Assembly (NCBI RefSeq): GCF_032884065.1
Contig: NC_088873.1
Location: 6,277,011-6,341,010 of the forward strand
DNA: 64,000 nt
From: Artemia franciscana
Taxonomy: Eukaryota > Arthropoda > Branchiopoda > Anostraca > Artemiidae
Direction: 5' to 3'
Position 1 is the first letter of the stretch. Every line of letters begins with the position of its first letter. The position numbers and the translations under genes are program-made. Of this stretch, positions 21,856 through 33,972 are shown in pieces. The notes below the pieces were generated by a model. The model was given only the letters and a program-made list of their open reading frames with translations. It was not told the origin of the DNA and did no database searches.

Positions 21856-22389
21856 CTGGAAAAAAAATGAACTGAATCTTGTGAAGAACTATACAATCTT
21901 ATCATATTCTGATCCTTAAGATTGACTGAATTCCTGATTACACAAAACTAAACAGATTCGACACTTTTGAACTGAGCAAACAAAGATAACAATTAACAGC
22001 ATTTAAAATAGAATCAAAAACTGAACAATTTAAAAGGTAAACATTAGACCTTTTTTCCGTTTTCTATATACCTGAGCTTAATTGCCCACAAAAAAAATTA
22101 CTAAAAAAGGAAAGTATACACAGTAGGAGACTGATTCAAGCCGGACAACCAGCATTAAAAAAAATCAGCTCTCGCCTGGAATAAAGATAGTGAAAAGTTG
22201 CGTTGACTCCACTTTAGTTATTCTTGTCAAATGATATGGGCTATACATAATAGCACACACCAATTGCTTGGGCTTATACATATTCAATAAACACAAAAGC
22301 CCTACAAGTTGTTTTTGGCAGAAAACTCACCGAAACCATTGTATGATGCTAAAAGACAGTCTTGTCAGTGTCATAACTGTAGTTTTGGT
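21856..22389. other. noncoding, upstream of EPS8-type start exon
   Basis: If the acceptor at 21856 is real this is an intron in the 5' untranslated region. No promoter element or exon could be assigned. Confidence 0.5.
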
Positions 22390-23000
22390 ACAAAAAAATT
22401 TTGAGATAGCGCAATCAGATAACAAAAACTTCGAGGTCAACATAACATCCCAAAGCCCCGGGGGAAGGGTTGTGATTTATGTCCCAGGGGCATATAAGGC
22501 TTTTATGGAAAAGGTGGTTGTGTAAGCTTTGGAGGGGAGTCAAATGATTAGAAATTAAAAGTTTCAGTTCCCCGAATGCATCTGATAATGATTTTGAGAT
22601 AGACATTTTGTTTAAAATAGACCAAAAATTATATAGCCAAAACTCCGAGGTTTAATAACCTTCCATAACCCGGATGCAAGAGTTGAAAAATTATGCCCCG
22701 GGGCAAATAAGGTTTTTATGGAAGGGGTGGTCGTATAAACTTCGAAAGGGGCTCATTCGACTGAAAATTGAAAGTTTTGGATCTCTTACTTAGAGTCAAA
22801 AGATACTGGAGGGCAACTAGCCCCTTCCCCACCTCTCTTCCCCAAATCCATCTGGTGGAACTTTTGAGATTTTTAAAATTAGGCTAAAAAATCAGATAAA
22901 AAAAAACTCCGTTGTCGATACATCCCTCAAGAGCCGTGGTAAGTGTTGCAAGTTATGCACTGGGGGCATATAATGTTTTTATGCAAGGGTTTTTAGAATA
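22390..23000. repeat. diverged tandem repeat, about 2.5 units of 210-265 bp
   Basis: A block with CC(C/G)GGGGCA(T/A)ATAAGG followed by TTTTTATGGAA(A/G)GGGTGGT occurs near 22480 and 22690, and in weaker form near 22960 (GGGGGCATATAATG, TTTTTATGCAAGGG). Each is preceded by a CCC(A/G)... purine stretch and followed by ATTGAAAGTTT or ATTAAAAGTTT. The closing segment, TACTGGAGGGCAACTAG, resembles the GGAGGGCACCTAGG block of the composite repeat, which suggests a related family. Confidence 0.7.
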
Positions 23001-23009
23001 GTTCAAAGA

Positions 23010-24705
23010 TAAGATAAGCACCACCCTCACCCCCAATAAAAAAAAATGTATGATATTTTATTCCGAAACTTATGGAAGCTGACCCTTGTCCCTCCATAGC
23101 TCGAGTCTCCTGCTTTCTCCCTTAAAAACCTTACCAATAATAAATCCTGGAAGCTGACCCCCTGGTTTTCCTTCCATGGCCTGACCCCGACAAAAAAATC
23201 AAAAAATTATCAACGATATTTTGGGACTTCTCCCCCTGGCCAGACCCCCCAACCCGTAAAAAACATTAACAATCTGTTATTCCAAAAATCATGGAAGCTG
23301 ACCCCTGGTCCTTCCTCCATAGCCTGATCCCCCTCCAAAAACAACTTATCAATGATATTTTATTCTAAAAATCATTGGAGCCGACCCCCTGGCCTTCTCT
23401 CCATGGCTCGATCCCCCTGCCACCCATAAAAAATTGACCGTCAATGGCTCGACCCCCCCACCCCCACCAAAAAAAACGATAAAACCTTAATAACAATATA
23501 TTATTCCAATACTCACGGGGGTTGACCCCTGGCCGTCCATGGCCCGAAGCCCTCCCCCTTGAAAAAATTTTCGATGATAAATCATGGGAACTATTACCTG
23601 GTCCTCCCTCTATAGCCCGACACCCTCACCCCCCCCCCCCCCCAAAAAAAATACATTATTGATATTTTATTCCAACAATATGGGAGATGACCCCTGGTCT
23701 TCCCTCCAGGAACCCCCGCGCTCTAAAAAAAAACTTATCAATGATGTTTTATTCCGAAAATCATGGGAACTGACCCCTGGCCCCCCATGGCCTGACCCCT
23801 GATTTTTGGGATCTGATCCCAAAAATAACAACTTATTAACAATATTTAATTCGGAAAATCAAAAGAACTGATCCCTGATCCTCCCTTCGTGACCCGATCC
23901 TGATCCCCCCCCAAAAAAAAACAACTTAATAACGATATTGTATTCCAAAAATCATGGGAGCAGACCCCTGGTCCTTCCTTTACGTCCCAACCCCTCCCCC
24001 CAGAGAAAAACACTTATAAATGATATTTAATCCCAATAATCATGGGAATTGACCCCTAGCCTAACACCCCTTCTCCCCTTCATGGTCTGACACCCCCTCC
24101 TCCAAAAAAACAACTAATTGAAGATATTTTATTCCAAAAATAATGCAAGCTAACCCCTAGCCCTTCCTCTATGCCCACCCTCAAATAAAGATATAAACAA
24201 TAATTTATTCCAAAATAAGAGAGCTGACCCTGGTCATCCCTCCATGAACCAACCCACCCCGTTCCATACAAAACAACATAGTAACGGTATTTTTCAAAAA
24301 ATCATGGGAGCTGACATCTGACCCTTTCTCCATCCTCCCTCTTCCAAAAAAACTTATTAACGATAAATAGATAGATAGATGAGCGTATTTCAAATTGTAC
24401 TTATTAACGGTATGTTACTCCAAAAATAATTGTAACTGACCCCTGGCCCTCCCTTTATGGCCAAACCCTGACTACCCCCCCCCAAAAAAAAAAAAACTTA
24501 ATAATAATATTTCATTCCAAAAATCATGGGAGCTGACCCCTGGCCCTACCTCCATGTCCGAACCCCTCCCCCCAAAAAACAACTTATTAACGAAATTTTA
24601 TTCAAATAATCATGGGATATTACCCCTGACCCTTCTTCCATGGCCAACCCCCCCATCCTCCCAAAATGCCAATTAATTAACGATATCTTATTACAAAAAT
24701 CATGC
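23010..24705. repeat. C-rich minisatellite, about 17-19 diverged units of 75-100 bp
   Basis: A unit of the form GATATTTTATTCCAAAAATC, ATGGGAGCTGACCCCTGG, CCTCCCTCCATGGCC, a run of C with an A-run, and ACTTATTAAC repeats across 1.7 kb. Units vary in length and sequence, so it is an old or poorly homogenised array. Strong strand asymmetry (C over G) runs throughout. The frames it opens on both strands are artefacts. Confidence 0.9.
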
Positions 24706-27454
24706 GAATTAAGTTCAATTTTATTAGCTCTTTACAAGATATTTCATGACACCTATAGTTTTCACTACAAACCAGAATGTGGCTACTGTCCGTTTCCCTA
24801 ATGGTAAAAGCATAAAGTCTACTGTGTATTTGGTGCTTTACTAAGCGAATTATATTACAAACATTTTCTTCTGTACTTGTTACAACGTTGAAAATAAAAT
24901 GAAAATTGCAGTAAAATAAAATCATGAGATGATGAGCGTTCATCAATTAATATCATTATATATCAAATATTTAGTTTTAAGTTCTTGCCAAGACAGGAAC
25001 CAGATATATTAAGTTTTATTTCGGAATACATTTTGGAACAACAGATTATTTTGAAACAGAGAATTTTGAAAAACTTGAAAATTTGGCAATCAAAAACAAA
25101 CAGAAAAAAATTAAAAAACTTTCCGTAAAAAGAAGTTTTTGAAAGAAAAGTAGGGGTCATATTACACTTAAGATCAGAAAAAAATAGAAACCTACAATAA
25201 CTCAAAATCAAATTGAACAGAAATTACTATTAAAGAATAAATGAAACCCAAAACGAACAGAAATCAAATAAACAATCACAGCAGACAAACAGAAAATAGG
25301 TCAATCAATGGCCTAAGTTCTTGACAAAAAGGTTTTCTTTTTTTGTTTTTTTGTCAAATTTCAATTATCGCTTTCTTAAATTGTGTCAACACGATTTGAA
25401 CGAAGATTGTCTATTAGCCCACTTGCAATCTCTAGCAAATTTTTAATTTATCACCTATATTTTTAATTTAATCTATCATCATTTTAAATATATCACACAA
25501 TATCTGGGTGTTCGTGGAATCAAGATTTCTAAAAGCAAAGTTTCTTTCAAAATTGTGACTATTTTTTTCTCATTAAAAAATTAATTTTGATTGAGAATTA
25601 GTGTGGTCGTGCCCATACACAAGGGGGGGGGATTCCATCTCCTGCGGCAGGCTGGAAGCTCCCCCTCCCAGAAAAATGGTTGCCAAATAATGGGCTCCTC
25701 ATTTTTTCACCCTCATGTCTTGGTAATAGCCTCCCCGTTCAGGACGGGCATGTATACACTAATGATGACAACTATGCTTTTTAATGTCTCTTTCAGACCA
25801 ATATGAGAGCAAAAGTTCAGAGCACTGGAAAAAATCCATAAATACCTTCCTTACCTCAGTATATGATTGAGCCTATGCATACCTATTATGCAATACTGTC
25901 AATCACAAAAATTATGTTATATATTTAGCATACTTTAAAATGCTAGCACGTTTTAAATGAACTCATCACATTTTCATACTTTTTGTTAATGTTCAAACGT
26001 GAATAAGAACTTGCTTATTTTGATGATATTTCACATATTGTTATCACACTTTTTTTAATGACAAAGCTGTGTAAACAAAGGCTTATTTATGTTTGATAGA
26101 AACGAGTTTTGTATCTTTTTAGCTTCAAAATATGTTTGACTGTTGTTGCATCCATAACTACCTTTTTGCTAAAAGTTTAGGAAGTGAAGAGGGCTCTGTC
26201 CCCCTTAACCCAAATATCATCTCTGGTTGTACCAAATGTTATCCCTGATTGCATTCGTATGGATCTAGTATGTTGTTTGGTGAAATGTTTGTTGCAAACT
26301 TGTATAGCAAATATTTCTAATTGCAGATGACATCCTGTTTGAAGTTGATACTCTGTTCTTCCTAACTTCCCGTTCATTTAATGTTTTGTATAATAAAATT
26401 GACAATGCATTTTTCAAAACTTGTCAGCTATTAATTTTCTAAGTATTTTCTGAAAATCATGGTATTCATAGTATTTTCTGAACTTTAGTTGAGTAAGGAA
26501 AGGGATCAAATGTGAAATGCGATTTGATAAAAATAATTGGAACAAAAATTACTTGAGGTTTTTAATTGATGGAAATCTATTTGGGGAAATCATTCAAGTG
26601 TGATTGGGAGTGGGGGTAGAGTCCCCAAAATTGTTCTGAGGGTTCCTTTCTAAAAAAAATTAGAAAAGTAGTCTGAAATAGTTTTTTTATATCCTGACTC
26701 ATCCCCAGAAAGTGCACTAGCCTCCCACTTTCAGGCATACATGGGTTTAGAGATTGCAAGTTTTACCCCTTGGTCCATGCACTTCAGTAGCAATATCATA
26801 TTATTCCTACCTTTAATTGAAATATCATGCTGCTGAAACATCTCAAAAACAACTAAATTGGGTCAAAAATATTATGTAACTTACTAAAACTTGTTTGCTA
26901 TTTGTTTTTTATTTATTTATTTACTTAATCAAAGTTATGAATCAACATTTTACATCTGTGCCAAATTAATGAAAATAAGAGGAATTTAAGGAAAATGGAA
27001 AGCTTTAAAATGCGAACTAAGGAGGTTTTTAGTTGAGGTCATTGATCGAAGTTGGTCAAAAATTTTAAAGAATTATTATAATGTAAACACCTCCTTTCAA
27101 AACAATAGAAAGTTCAAGAAAGATTCAGTACAAAAGCTGTTATTACCAAGGTTGTATTCAGCTCTTCATACTATAATAAGGGGATTCTTGGATACCTAGA
27201 ATCCACACTTATTTCCAAAGGCGAATCTTGATCAAAATCCGGGGAGGGGGAGGGGCGGCACCGCCACAAATAATTGGCCAAATTGACAGTTCTATTTTAA
27301 AGAAAGGAAAAAAATGAAAACGCCAAAAAAATATCTGGGGTGGGGGGTAGCCTCTGTCTAGAGCAGCCCCTCCTTATTTCTACTATTTACTTAGAACTTA
27401 GAACAAAAATCCCAGAAACGATAAAAACAAATCTTCAAGCTCAATACTTTCTGA
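24706..27454. other. intergenic, no gene recognised
   Basis: AT-rich. AACGAACAGAAATCA- and TGAACAGAAATTAC-type motifs near 25215-25265 echo the foldback family. A GGGGGGGG block near 25622 and a GGGGAGGGGGAGGGG block at 27240 lie in repeat-like debris. Open frames here show no domain. Confidence 0.5.
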
Positions 27455-28010
27455 AAGCCCAGGCAGATTTTTTTTTAGTCAAAAACGTTTGGAAGTTTAG
27501 CAAAGTAAGTATATGAACCAAGATGAGAATATTTGAAGTTACAGTGATGATGTTGGTCATAAATGGTTCTAAAACTTGGGCACTTCAGAAGATGGATGAA
27601 CATTTGTTAGATGTTTTCCAGAGGCATTGTCAATAGGTGTTGTCAAGAGGAATTGTCAATGGGTAGAGGAGTTGCAATTGTCAATACTCATTTGATTCAA
27701 CATATTTCTAACAACATGCTGTCCAAAGAATGTAGTTCTATCCCACTTTCTAGAGCTATAATGAGAAACAGGTTGAGATGGAGAGGACAAATTTCAGCAT
27801 ATAACAAAACATTGTCCTTTTTGGTCATCCATCTAGGACCAACTGAAAAGCAGGTTGTCCTCAAATGAGGTTGGAAGATTGTAAGGAAGGAAAATGGAAC
27901 TTCTCGGGAGGGAGTGAAGGGCAAAGTTTTTCATAGATTGGGATGGAGACAGGGCATGCACAGATTTGTTGACCTCATGTGGCTTGGTGCAGTAGTAAGT
28001 TGTTAGCAGT
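27455..28010 (+). pseudogene. LINE-A C-terminal relic with degenerate TAG tail
   Basis: In shifting frames: VWKFSKVSI, KMRIFEVTVMM, WALQKMDEHLLDVFQRHCQ, PLSRAIMRNRLRWRGQ, then KQVV and a diverged GTSREGVK, HRLGWR and LVxSC end, followed by TAG CAG TAG TAG. The motif order matches the 16120-17205 copy and extends it by filling the segment between polymerase motif and C-terminus. It contains frame breaks and a local duplication of TTGTCAA(T/G)-type sequence near 27630-27690. Confidence 0.85.
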
Positions 28011-29539
28011 AGTAGTGGTTATCAATGATTGATTTATTGTATATATAATCATCACTGGGTATTAGTATTCTTAACTTGCCAACACCATAATCTCACTTCA
28101 AAAGAATTCAAATCAGCCGACTAAACGAATTATTTCAAAATAGTTTTGGAATGTGAATAACTTTGGAAGGAAGCACGAAATTTCGACCAACAAAAACAAG
28201 TTCCATATTATAGAGCAAGAAGCTCATTACTATTGATTTTTTTTAGTTTTATTGATGCCTATTGGAGGGAGGGGGCTAGCTTTTCTGAGTACAGAGTAAG
28301 ATACCCAGTAGTTTAACAGCTAATCAGCACTTCAACACTTGAGTCACTGTAAAATCTCCATTATACTCCCTTAAAAATGTATCACCATTAGACCTGTCTA
28401 ATTTTTTTATGTGGGTGAGATTAACTTCAATATTTTAACTATATACAACACTAAATAACTATATAATTTTGAATAACTATATAACTTGTAATAACTATAT
28501 AACTTATAACTATATAGTTTTTTTAAATGCTCTGATAGTCATTAGTGGATTCAAATCACAGACATAAACTTCAAGCTAAAACCTAAACTTGGAAAATTTT
28601 GTCCAATCTTGGAGATGGAATCTTAAACTTAGAAAAAAGCGTTTATATAATAGATTGAGCATATCAACAACATACCCGGTACAAGCACAGTTTTGTGAAG
28701 CAGAATTGGCTAGTTGTATCCAAGATTAGTCTAGGAACCTACTGTCCATATTTATGAAAGACATATTTTGAATAAAATATTTGTCTAAGATTAGACACTG
28801 TACAATTACTGTAAAAAAGCAAATACTGTGTTTAGAAAGAGTGTAAATTTAAAAATTAAACAGTAGCCTAGGATGCTCTTATTGGTATCTGTCAGTATAT
28901 ATACTTCCCATGAGCAAATAAGGAAGTGCTATAAAATTCTAGAGTCCACTGAGTTATCTTCTCAGTGAGAACCAAGGCAGCTCAAGCACATCCTCAGGTG
29001 GCAGACAGGAGAGAGTTCTCCATATATGGGGGATCTCTTTGAATAGCCAATAAGAAGCCTGGGGAGCCTTAAACATAATTTGGACCCTCTAACTGTAGGG
29101 ACAAACACAGTTAAGGAGGAATTAGGCATCCTTTGATGGTTCTGTGCTGAGTCCACCATTGTGTGGACATGTCCTGACAGAATGTAACCCTAACTGCAGC
29201 TATGGGTTAAATATGCAGCAAGCAAAAACCTGTTAGGGTAAGAGTACTCTCAACATGGAGGGGATTAGCCATCTGCAAAGGAATAGAGGAGTGGCTTGCC
29301 ACTGTCTGTGAATAGCCATGAGATTTTCCTCTTTGAACTATTATGCATTAAGGATATAAAGAGAAGATACCATGCTAATGCCTCCAGGGTAACCAACGAA
29401 AGGCAAGATTTAACAATCAACAATAATGTTACCATGTATGGGAAAACTGATAATCTGGTAACTTCAGACAAAGATATGCAATCTCAGAAGGTATTAAAAA
29501 AATACCCTAGTGTTTGTTTATACTTCTTCAAGAGAAATT
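28011..29539. other. intergenic, partly likely LINE 5' region
   Basis: From about 28960 the sequence becomes less AT-rich and runs without an obvious boundary into the endonuclease relic, so it may be that element's 5' untranslated region. Before that nothing was recognised. A short run of CTATATAA repeats lies at 28438-28510. Confidence 0.45.
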
Positions 29540-30765
29540 CCCATTCTAAGCCAGAAAACCCCATTCTACCTTGGGATCTTAAATGTATATGCTCTGTCAA
29601 AGCCTGGGAAACTAGACCTAATGGCCAAAGAACTGAAGAGGTGCAGATGGAGCCTTATTGGTCTCTTGGAAACAAACCTACCTGGCATACATGGACAATA
29701 AAACAGCAACATCACACTCTGATACTGTGAGAGATCAGATGGAAAACAGAACAGGTTGTTGTCTTTCTCCTGACATGCAAAGTAAAGCGTGCACTCATAG
29801 CAAAAAAGCCAGTCTCAGAGCACCTTATGATGATTTAACTGTGAGCGGAAATATAGAACATCACAGTCATCCAAGTATACATACCTGACTCCTCAAGACT
29901 AAATGAAAAAGATGAAACTTTCTATCAACAACTTCAGTTTGACTGATGAAATTCCAAAGAGAGGTCTCTTGATAGCAATCGGTGACTTCAATGTAATTGT
30001 CAGAGAAGCAACACAGCTTGACTGTAATGTTTCAGGCAGATTTGGTCTAGGGAAATAAAACACATGCAGTGAGCATCTACTTGAGTTTTGCTGGAATAAT
30101 GACCTCTTTGTTACAAACTCAATGTTTAAGGACAGAAAAAGAAGAAAGGCAACTTGGATATCTTGAGACGGAAAACTGTCAAGTCTGAGTGACTATAACC
30201 TCATAATGAAATGTTGGAAATCATCAGTCACCAAAACTACCACCCAGTCTGGAGAAGACTGATTCAGATCATGTCCTTGTGATGAGTACATTGACAAAAC
30301 TCAAACTCAAAACCCTTCCTGTACTGAAAAATAAGATCCCAAGATTCAGTACTGATAACCTATCTGCAAAATGCACAACTTTCCTGCAATCACTAGAAAA
30401 TACTCTTGGTCCTGAACTTAAGTCACTAACATTAACCATAACAACTGACAACATAAATACTCTAGTCAAGAAGCAGAACACAGCACTCCTTGAAACAGCT
30501 AAAAATTATTGGGTCACAAAGGTAAAACAGAGAAGACTTGGATTACAGATGGTATTCTTGATCTATGCAACAAAAACACAAAGTTTGCACCAAGGAAGAC
30601 TGGGAAAGCAGGGACATTTATAAGTGAATACAAAAGAAGATAAACAAAAAGATCCAAGCAGCTCTCAGAGACTGCATAGAGGAGGAATGCCAATCCTGCT
30701 ATCAGGGTTTCCCAAACTGGAAAACAACTCTAGTCCTCTGCCTTAATAAGTCAGGTAAAACGCCT
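29540..30765 (+). pseudogene. APE-type endonuclease of a non-LTR retrotransposon, decayed
   Basis: An N-terminal block GILNVYALSKPGKLDLMAK and RWSLIGLLETNLPG corresponds to the first endonuclease strand with its glutamate region. Later frames give KVKRALIAKKPVSEHL, ITVIQVYIPD, LLIAIGDFNVIV (the GDFN metal-site motif, with V for the usual A), GRFGLG, LLEFCWNNDLFVTN, KATW and the SD(Y)N block. In the classic motif the last block is SDH, so the histidine appears changed to Y. Stops and shifts abound. It continues as linker sequence to about 30760 and then breaks off where another LINE is inserted. Its polymerase resumes at 31870. It may be the same family as LINE-A, but the copies do not overlap enough to prove it. 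Confidence 0.85.
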
Positions 30766-30769
30766 TTAC

Positions 30770-31868
30770 TAAGTCATGTTCCCTAGTTGAAGCGGCTCTT
30801 CAACAGGATGATTAAAATGTATTGGTTAATTAGTGTAATTTAAATTCAGTGTTTATAAATCAGTAAAAATGTTAAATAATGAATTATTTAGTGAATGCAG
30901 TGGCATACCAGTATTCCATTGGTGATGTAGTGATAAGTTTGGTTGATTCTATTTGGGACCTTTGTATTGTTTTTGATAACCAATTAAGTTTTGATAAACA
31001 GGCATTAATTATATTGTGTAAAGCAAAATTAACTGTATTGTATAGTTTGAATTGCATCAAAAGAATGTTTAACCTGCATAGCTTTACCACCCTGTATGAG
31101 ACAATGACATGACCAGAGAGGAATGCTGCACATCTGTGTGGTATCCAACAAGAAAATATGATTCGCAGCTTATTGAACAACTGCAAAAACGGGTATCAAA
31201 TTTTTTCCCTTATTTGAAGTATTTGCCTTATTAGTGTACACTAAGATGTTTGGGCCTACCTTATCTGCAATTCAGGAGGGATATATTAGCCCTAGTTAAT
31301 GCAGTGTTGATAATTTATCTTTTAGCAATTTCTTTCAGTTTAGTTGTTGTTCCCCCACATGGCACAACTCATTGAATTTGTATCAAAAAAGGGTTTTAAG
31401 AAAGGTTGGATAGGGTTCTTTTGTAAACTGCTCCATTAAATCATGGAACATGTTACCTGACCATGTTGCCTCAAGAAATAATATTACAGCTTTTAAAACA
31501 GCTTTAGTTGGAACATCTTTTTATGAAGGGTAGTATACAGAGCCATACAATTTATTCTATTCTCTATATTTTCTTTATTCTGTATGATTTGTTTTACTCA
31601 GTGGCCCTAAAATGAGTTTCTTGAGTTTGTCTCTTGTGTATTCTGATATATCTTCTCATTTTGTAATATTTTCACTGCAAAATGTAATGAACATATGGTA
31701 ATTTGTTCAGTCTATGGAGTGTATTGTTATTGTGGTACCAATCAACATCCAGGGTTTCAATTCTTGTTTGTTGTCTTTTTGTTTACTGTTGTTTGTTTAT
31801 TGTTATTTTGTAATGAGACAAACCTATAGTTTACTTCGTTTTTTGTTATAAATAAATAAAATAAACAA
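30770..31868 (+). mobile_element. 5'-truncated second LINE inserted in the first
   Basis: The insert separates the endonuclease and polymerase parts of the host LINE. It reads DLCIVFDNQLSFDKQ..., a block typical of the region after the polymerase core (DLGIxFDxxLxF), then LYSLNCIKRMF, SFTTLYETM, and a decayed C-terminus with SWNMLP-like and TAFKTAL-like pieces. A 3' untranslated region of about 300 bp follows, ending in ATAAATAAATAAAATAAAC. A 5'-truncated LINE with a short A-rich repeat tail is what target-primed reverse transcription leaves. No target duplication could be picked out by eye, so the left boundary is approximate. Confidence 0.75.
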
Positions 31869-32205
31869 AAGATGCTATTTGCAGTCTCAATAACAATACA
31901 GCTCCAGGCCATGATGGCATCCTTGCTGAACAGCTCAAAGTTGAATCCCCTCTGCTAGAGGGTATACATTATAAAGTAGCAATTGTTAAATGGTCAACAG
32001 GCAACATTTCAAAAAATGTGGGCAAAGGTAATTATTGTACTGCTCCATAAGAAAGACCCTAAAAATGACTGAAAACTATTAGTCATTGATCCTTACATAT
32101 TACCCAGCTAAAATAATAGCAAGGATTCTTCTAGCCAAATCAGAGCTGTAACTGACCACATCGTCATGGACTTCCAGGCTGGTTTCTGCCCAGGATGGTC
32201 AACTC
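31869..32205 (+). pseudogene. reverse transcriptase core of the interrupted LINE
   Basis: Reads DAICSLNNNTAPGHDGILAEQLK (the KAPGxDGIxxE block) and, after stops, a YPAK-like / RILLAK-like stretch and MDFQAGFCPGWST (the QAGFRxGxST block). These are successive fingers-domain motifs of non-LTR polymerases. The frame is broken and the sequence stops abruptly at about 32205, next to unrelated minus-strand sequence. Confidence 0.82.
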
Positions 32206-32206
32206 T

Positions 32207-32419
32207 ATTTATTTCATTGCATACTAGTTCTTTTAGGTCTGTTTGCACTTGGTGGCTGATGCCTGTTCTTAGAGTTTTTGTTTCTGCCTTTACATTATCA
32301 GATGCAATTTGTTTAACTTTTGTGGCATTACACTTTGATTCTACTCCAAGTAAAATAGTATCAGCGTTGGTTTTAATTGCTTCTATGTTGTTGTTCAGTC
32401 CTTTAGATATTGTGCTCAT
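32207..32419 (-). pseudogene. possible LINE ORF1-type coiled-coil fragment
   Basis: Minus-strand open frame (within 32108-32419) beginning MSTISKGLNNNIEAIKTNAD with regularly spaced hydrophobics and many polar residues, ending near KELVCNEINRVDH. It is low in proline and coiled-coil-like, as in ORF1 proteins of some LINEs. No zinc knuckle or RRM is visible, and the identity is only a suggestion from composition and context among LINE debris. Confidence 0.35.
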
Positions 32420-32493
32420 TTGCAGGAATAGACTACAGGCAGTACAGCTATCTTTATCCTTTATTTTATATTTATATTTACCTTTATATTTAT

Positions 32494-32496
<3 letters not shown>

Positions 32497-32590
<94 letters not shown>
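32497..32590. repeat. (AT)n microsatellite
   Basis: About 47 uninterrupted AT units, flanked by ATTTATATTTACC-like pyrimidine-rich repeats. The tyrosine-isoleucine frames on both strands are artefacts of it. Confidence 0.97.
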
Positions 32591-32592
<2 letters not shown>

Positions 32593-32639
32593 TTGTATTT
32601 TACCTTTATCTTTATCATGGACTCGCTTGCACCCGTTTA

Positions 32640-33275
32640 TTGCCTTTAAATGGCATCCCAAGACCTAGGAGTCACTATAGATAATCTTCTAAAGTTCCAT
32701 GAATGCTCCACACAAACTGTTTCCAAAGCAAATTCTTGCCTTGGACTTATTAAAAGAACACTTACTAGTTGATCACATGGACTCTTCTTGAAGCTATACA
32801 CGGCGATTGTAAGCCCAGATTGTAAGACTTGGAACCTACCCTGCTGGTCCTTTTTAAAAAGGTGATACAGTTGATTCAAAGTGTACAAAGGAGGGTCATC
32901 AAGTGCATCTCTGGACTTGGTGAGAAACCATATAGTGAAAGGCTATACAATATAAAATTCCCATCTTTGACCTTCCAATACAAGTGGAGTGACATGCTAT
33001 TCACATATAAATTTGTCAACCAACCCCAAAATAAGCTCTTTGCCCTGTAACCCAACAAAAGAAAAATAAGAGGTCATTCTAAGAAGCTTCATAAGCTCAG
33101 AGTTAACATTAGAATTAGAAAAAACTTATTTAACCAAAGGGTCATCGATGATTGGAACTGTTTAATCAAGGAGAAAGTGTCTTCAACATCATCTGAAGTT
33201 ATTAAAAGGAGACTTGACAAAGAATGGGAAGCCAAAACTTCAAGATACAACTGGAGCTGCCCATCATCTGTGTAG
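32640..33275 (+). pseudogene. CR1/Rex-like LINE C-terminal half, decayed
   Basis: In shifting frames: SQDLGVTIDNLLKFHE, SKANSCLGLIKRTL, LFLKLYTAIVSP, then IQLIQSVQRRVIKCISGLGEKPYSERL, FPSLTFQYKWSDMLFTYKFVN, KIRGHSKKLHKLRVNIRIRKNLFNQRVIDDWNCL and LDKEW. This block order (DLGVxID..LxF, SKAN..LGLIKR, VQRR.TK, YxxRL, PSLxxRRxxxDMxxxYK, RxNxRxxFFxxRVxxxWNxLP) is typical of CR1/Jockey-group elements. It has at least two stops and shifts. It is distinct from LINE-A, which ends in RLGxxxSC. Confidence 0.85.
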
Positions 33276-33396
33276 CATCCCGCTGAGCTTGCTTGCTTAT
33301 TAGTTTAGTGTAGCTCTTGTTATGTGCTTATATTGTTGTATTTACAGGTCCTTGGGTTTAAAGAGCTAAATCAACTTGAGACTTACAAATTCTACA
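33271..33396 (+). repeat. probable 5' LTR end of Ty3/Gypsy element
   Basis: The segment ends ...TTCTACA directly before the primer-binding site at 33397. TGTAGCATCCCGC at 33271 gives a TG...CA-type unit of about 125 bp, short for an LTR, so the true 5' boundary is uncertain. No matching 3' copy follows the integrase because the element is broken at 37163. Confidence 0.5.
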
Positions 33397-33414
33397 TGGC
33401 GTCAGAAGTGGGAT
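33397..33414 (+). promoter_or_regulatory. retrotransposon primer-binding site
   Basis: TGGCGTCAGAAGTGGGAT lies immediately downstream of the ACA that ends the LTR and 15 bp before the gag start. The same sequence with one change recurs at 37653-37670 behind another LTR-like end, which supports this role. The priming tRNA was not identified. Confidence 0.75.
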
Positions 33415-33428
33415 ATTAAACAGCAAAC

Positions 33429-33917
33429 ATGGATGGAGTAACCCCTCCAGCAATCAACTGGGAATATGAAAATCTTTGGTCACAGTTTGAAGAACATGCA
33501 AGACTTATGTTTCTAGGCCCTCTCTCTGGTAAATTGGAGAAGATTCAGTGTGCCTATCTACTTATATGGATTGAAGGACAAGGAAGAGACATTTTTAAAA
33601 CTTTCAACATTGAAGCAGATGATACAAATAAAACTGAGCCTTACTTTCTGAAATTTTGTGAGTATGCTGCTCCAAAGAAGAACAAATAATCTTTCAGAAA
33701 CGGAACCAGCATGACGGAGAGACTTGATAAGTTCATCACAGAAATGAAGTTATTAGTCAAGCCATGTGAATACCATGATCCAAAAGAGATGACTAGAGAC
33801 AAAATCGACGGTGGAATTAGAAATCTAAGAATACAAGAGAAACTTCTAGCTGAAGGCAACAGCCTAACACTTGACAGAGCAGTAGAAGTTGGCAGGATCT
33901 ATGAAACAACCCAATGA
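33429..33917 (+). pseudogene. Ty3/Gypsy gag (matrix and capsid part)
   Basis: The start MDGVTPPAINWEYENLW opens a frame with FEEHARLMFLGPL, KIQCAYLLIWIEGQGRDIFKTFNI and FLKFCEYAAPKKN, interrupted by a TAA at 33687-33689. The frame resumes with MTERLDKFITEMKLLVKPCEYHDPKEMTRDKI and IRNLRIQEKLLAEG...LDRAVEVGRIYE. This is the capsid pattern of Ty3/Gypsy elements annotated in animals as K02A2.6-like. A few codons around the stop appear lost. It is followed in the normal order by nucleocapsid, protease, reverse transcriptase, RNase H and integrase. Confidence 0.88.
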
Positions 33918-33972
33918 AACAACAGCTAAAGTCATTTGACAACAACTCCCCCCATCCCCCAATCAAACAGAA

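Noticed and set aside
32410..32661. Tyr-Ile repeat proteins on both strands
   Set aside because: Direct translation of the (AT)n microsatellite.
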